Part shown: positions 15,475 to 17,608 of the stretch, piece after piece
Layout: every line of letters starts with the position of its first letter
Numbering within the stretch: the first letter of the stretch is position 1
Assembly: GCA_902771745.1 (NCBI GenBank)
Contig: CACXYG010000009.1
Coordinates: forward strand, 1-17,608
From: an uncultured Erysipelotrichaceae bacterium
Lineage (GTDB): Bacteria; Bacillota_I; Bacilli_A; RFN20; CAG-288
Length of the DNA stretch: 17,608 bases
Direction: 5' to 3'
Program-made: the position numbers and the translations under genes
Notes under the pieces: generated by a model
Databases searched by the model: none
What the model saw: only the letters and a program-made list of their open reading frames with translations
What the model was told of the DNA's origin: nothing

Positions 15475-16431
15475 ATGAACAAAAAGTTATTAACCTTATT
15501 ACCTATCGTATTTCTGGCCACTTCGTGTGACCTGAATATCAGTTTTGGTAAGACTTCCAGCGTATCTGTAGAAGAGTCTTCTGTCAATGAAGCTTCTTCT
15601 GTTGAAGAATCATCCACTGAGGAACTCTCATCTTCTTCCTCCCAAGAAGAGGAATCCTCCTCTGTTGAAGCGTATAAGCTTGTCTGGTCAGATGAGTTTG
15701 ATGGCGATTCTTTAGATACCTCAAACTGGAATTATCAATATGGTGATGGTTCTTCTTATGGTATTACTGGCTGGGGAAATCAGGAACAGCAATACTACAA
15801 AGAAGAAAATGTCTCTGTCAAAGATGGTGAACTTGTCATCACTGCCAAAAAGGAAAGTGCTGGTGGTTATTCTTATACTTCTGCAAGAATTACAACCGCC
15901 AATAAAGTTCATACCAAGTATGGAAAGATTGAAGCGAGAATCGCTCTTCCAGCCATTCAGGGTATGTGGCCTGCCTTCTGGATGCTTCCTGAATCTCGTT
16001 ATGAGAATCAGGGTTGGCCTCATTCTGGTGAGATTGACATCATGGAAGCTAAAGGCAGACTTCCTAATGTCACCTCTGGTGCCCTCCATTACGCCAACGA
16101 TAACAACTCTCACACCTACATGACTGCCAATAACGTCTTCAAATTGAATAACTATACCAACATCGAAGAATATCATGTCTATGGTATTACCTGGAGTGAG
16201 GAGAAGATTGTCTGGTATTGTGATGAAGTGGAATTCTTAACCGTCAGCAAAAGTCAGTGGCATACGGCTGCCTATAGTCAAAACGATGCTTCTCCGTTTA
16301 ATCAGAACTTCCATATTCTTCTCAATATGGCTGTCGGTGGACATTTTGATAACTACATTCTACCACCCGATGACTTTACTTCAGCGGAGATGAAGATTGA
16401 TTACGTTAGAATTTATCAAGAAAATAAATAA
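15475..16431 (+). CDS. GH16 endo-beta-glucanase lipoprotein (laminarinase/lichenase type)
   Basis: 318 residues. Lipoprotein signal peptide with ATSC (Cys18), Ser/Glu linker (about 27-66), then one GH16 catalytic domain to the C-terminus. The active-site motif is GEIDIMEAKG: nucleophile Glu186, Asp188 and acid/base Glu191. Upstream landmarks of the beta-jelly-roll are VWSDEFDGDSLDTSNW, GNQEQQYY, YGKIEARIALP and GMWPAFWMLP; the final strand is MKIDYVRIYQ. This is the bacterial beta-1,3- or 1,3(4)-glucanase subgroup (GH16_3-like), which cuts laminarin-type or mixed-linkage glucan internally. AGGAG lies 6 bases before ATG. With the GH3 enzyme it would give a surface route from glucan to glucose. 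The exact substrate cannot be told from sequence. Confidence 0.94.
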   Translation: MNKKLLTLLPIVFLATSCDLNISFGKTSSVSVEESSVNEASSVEESSTEELSSSSSQEEESSSVEAYKLVWSDEFDGDSLDTSNWNYQYGDGSSYGITGWGNQEQQYYKEENVSVKDGELVITAKKESAGGYSYTSARITTANKVHTKYGKIEARIALPAIQGMWPAFWMLPESRYENQGWPHSGEIDIMEAKGRLPNVTSGALHYANDNNSHTYMTANNVFKLNNYTNIEEYHVYGITWSEEKIVWYCDEVEFLTVSKSQWHTAAYSQNDASPFNQNFHILLNMAVGGHFDNYILPPDDFTSAEMKIDYVRIYQENK

Positions 16432-16461
16432 CAGGTATTCCAAGCAGGAATACCTGTTTTT
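16431..16461 (+). terminator. Bidirectional intrinsic terminator between GH16 and GGDEF genes
   Basis: Perfect 11-bp stem ACAGGTATTCC/GGAATACCTGT with a 5-base loop, then TTTT on the plus strand and TATTTATTTT on the minus strand. It overlaps the last base of the GH16 stop codon and serves both convergent genes. Confidence 0.9.
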
Positions 16462-16473
16462 AACTAACAAACT

Positions 16474-17608
16474 TTAATTTCTAGAAGCAAGTTTTTTCAT
16501 CGCTGCCTTGTTTTTATACATAATTTCATCTGCTTTATTAAGGTGATAATCAAAACCTTTTTTCAGGTCGTTGGTGTAATAAGAGCCAATCGCGCAAGAG
16601 AGATTTCTCTTCGTTAGTTCTTCTTGAAGACTCTTTTCTTCTCGCATCACAGTGATGGCGTTTTCGGGGTTATAAAGCAAGACTAAAAATTCATCACCAC
16701 CCATACGATAACAAGCTTCTTCTCCGTATCTTTCTAACAGGATATCGGATAAAGAGGTGATATATTTATCACCAGCCTCATGACCATAGGTATCGTTGAT
16801 GACTTTCAAGTCATTCATATCAAAACTCAGATAACCAAGTGGCTTAGATTTATCGATTGCTTCGACTTTCTCATATAATCCCGAGCGGTTCTTCATTCTG
16901 GTAAGATGATCATGTTTGGCTTCCCAATCCACCTTTTTAAGCAGGTTCTTCTGAACGAGAATAGAACCCAAGAAGTTACCTAAATAGATGAAGGAGGCTT
17001 TTTCTTGTTGGAAAATCTCTTTGTTGAAGTTGGTCATAAAGTAAAAACCGATGACATCACCATTGATGGAGACTGGACAGAGAACCGAATTTCTGATGCT
17101 GGGATCTTCTGGTATTGATAGTCCTTTTTCTCTGTTGTAGGCATTAAAGTCATCCGCATAAGCGTATCCGTAAGCCAACAGATCGGTTTTTAGTTTTTGG
17201 AAGTCTTCTGGAGATAAGAGGTGTTGGTTTTCAACATCTAATCGGTTTTCGCTGGTATTAGCGATAAAGTTGATTCACATGCTTCCGTCTGTCTGTAGTT
17301 CGGCGACATAGACATGTTCCGCCTCATATTCCATTCTGGTGATTTCAATGAAGTTATCCACTTGGTCTTTGGCATCGCTGAAACGCGTGGAGAGCAACAA
17401 GACATCATTTAAGAAGTTGGTCGCCAGAGCATTGGTATTGTTGGCTTCTGATAATGGTTGGGCGGTAAAGAAGAGATAAGTACCTTCCTCAAAATCGATG
17501 AGAGTCTGGTGTATTCTACAATAGACACCGGACTGGGGGTTTAAGAAATTGCAGGTTTCAATGACGCCTGGTTTCAAATTCTTGTTGATGACAGGTATAA
17601 AAGAGGAG
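16474..17608 (-). CDS. GAF-GGDEF diguanylate cyclase, 5' end outside the window, with an in-frame UGA
   Basis: 377 codons visible, open to the right edge, one frame throughout except a UGA at visible codon 111 (17275-17277). Candidate starts at 17577 and 17178 are both TTG without ribosome binding sites, so they are not real starts. Order: an unassigned N-terminal sensor part (visible 1-80), a GAF-like domain (about 80-225; includes SVLCPVSINGDVIGFYFM), a helix (about 210-230), and a GGDEF domain (about 230-375). The GGDEF domain has DHLTRMKNRSG, the metal-binding FDMNDLKVINDTYGH and an intact MGGDEF (visible 303-307). It would make cyclic di-GMP from GTP. No RxxD product-inhibition site precedes GGDEF. 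Stop TAA. Either the UGA is decoded or the gene is a pseudogene; the cyclase domain itself has kept all key residues. Confidence 0.85.
17275..17277 (-). other. In-frame UGA within the GGDEF gene
   Basis: Context TDGSM-UGA-INFIANTSENR. The frame stays open for 33 codons upstream of the old TTG candidate at 17178 and carries on through the GAF-like domain. Nothing resembling a restart signal follows it. Confidence 0.75.

Noticed and set aside
15721..16176. Minus-strand ORF of 151 residues opposite GH16
   Set aside because: Antisense shadow of a clear GH16 gene.

Overview
The window looks like a chromosomal segment from a moderately low-GC, Gram-positive, gut-type anaerobe of the Firmicutes/Bacilli side (Erysipelotrichia or the uncultured RF39/RFN20-like Bacilli are my best guesses). 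Reasons: strong AAGGAG-type ribosome binding sites, intrinsic terminators, three lipoproteins with a lipobox followed by Ser/Glu/Thr-rich linkers, LytTR and GHKL regulators, and no outer-membrane SusC/SusD genes. The taxonomic placement is inference.

Layout. (1) 2-865 (+): C-terminal part of a HisKA sensor kinase that starts left of the window. (2) 938-3583: a complete IS66-family insertion sequence (tnpA, tnpB, tnpC, all on -) with 30-bp terminal inverted repeats. It has a hairpin over the tnpA ribosome binding site and an intrinsic terminator inside the 3' end of tnpC. (3) 3654-9783 (-): a permuted GH3 beta-glucosidase carrying an in-frame UGA, followed by a 1029-residue modular lipoprotein. 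(4) 9784-9986: divergent promoter region. (5) 9987-13851 (+): LytTR response regulator, GHKL sensor kinase and, translationally coupled to it, a membrane-anchored protein with four CBM6/CBM35-like modules. (6) 13989-15404 (+): lipoprotein with Ig-like domains and a beta-helix-like domain. (7) 15475-16431 (+): GH16 beta-glucanase lipoprotein. (8) 16474-17608 (-): GAF-GGDEF diguanylate cyclase, running off the right edge and also carrying an in-frame UGA.

Working model (inference): this is a cell-surface beta-glucan (laminarin-like beta-1,3- or mixed-linkage glucan) locus. The GH16 lipoprotein cuts the polymer, the membrane-anchored GH3 trims oligosaccharides, the large modular lipoproteins and the four-module protein bind glycan, and the LytTR/GHKL pair, encoded with the four-module protein, senses something and probably controls the divergent GH3 operon. 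No transporter is present in the window.

The most notable anomaly is that two unrelated chromosomal genes (GH3 and GGDEF) are each interrupted by one UGA codon with the same reading frame intact on both sides, in one case where an aromatic residue is expected. At the same time UGA appears to act as a real stop for the GHKL kinase, where it overlaps the next start codon. Partial UGA recoding or readthrough, or recent nonsense mutations, are the competing explanations.
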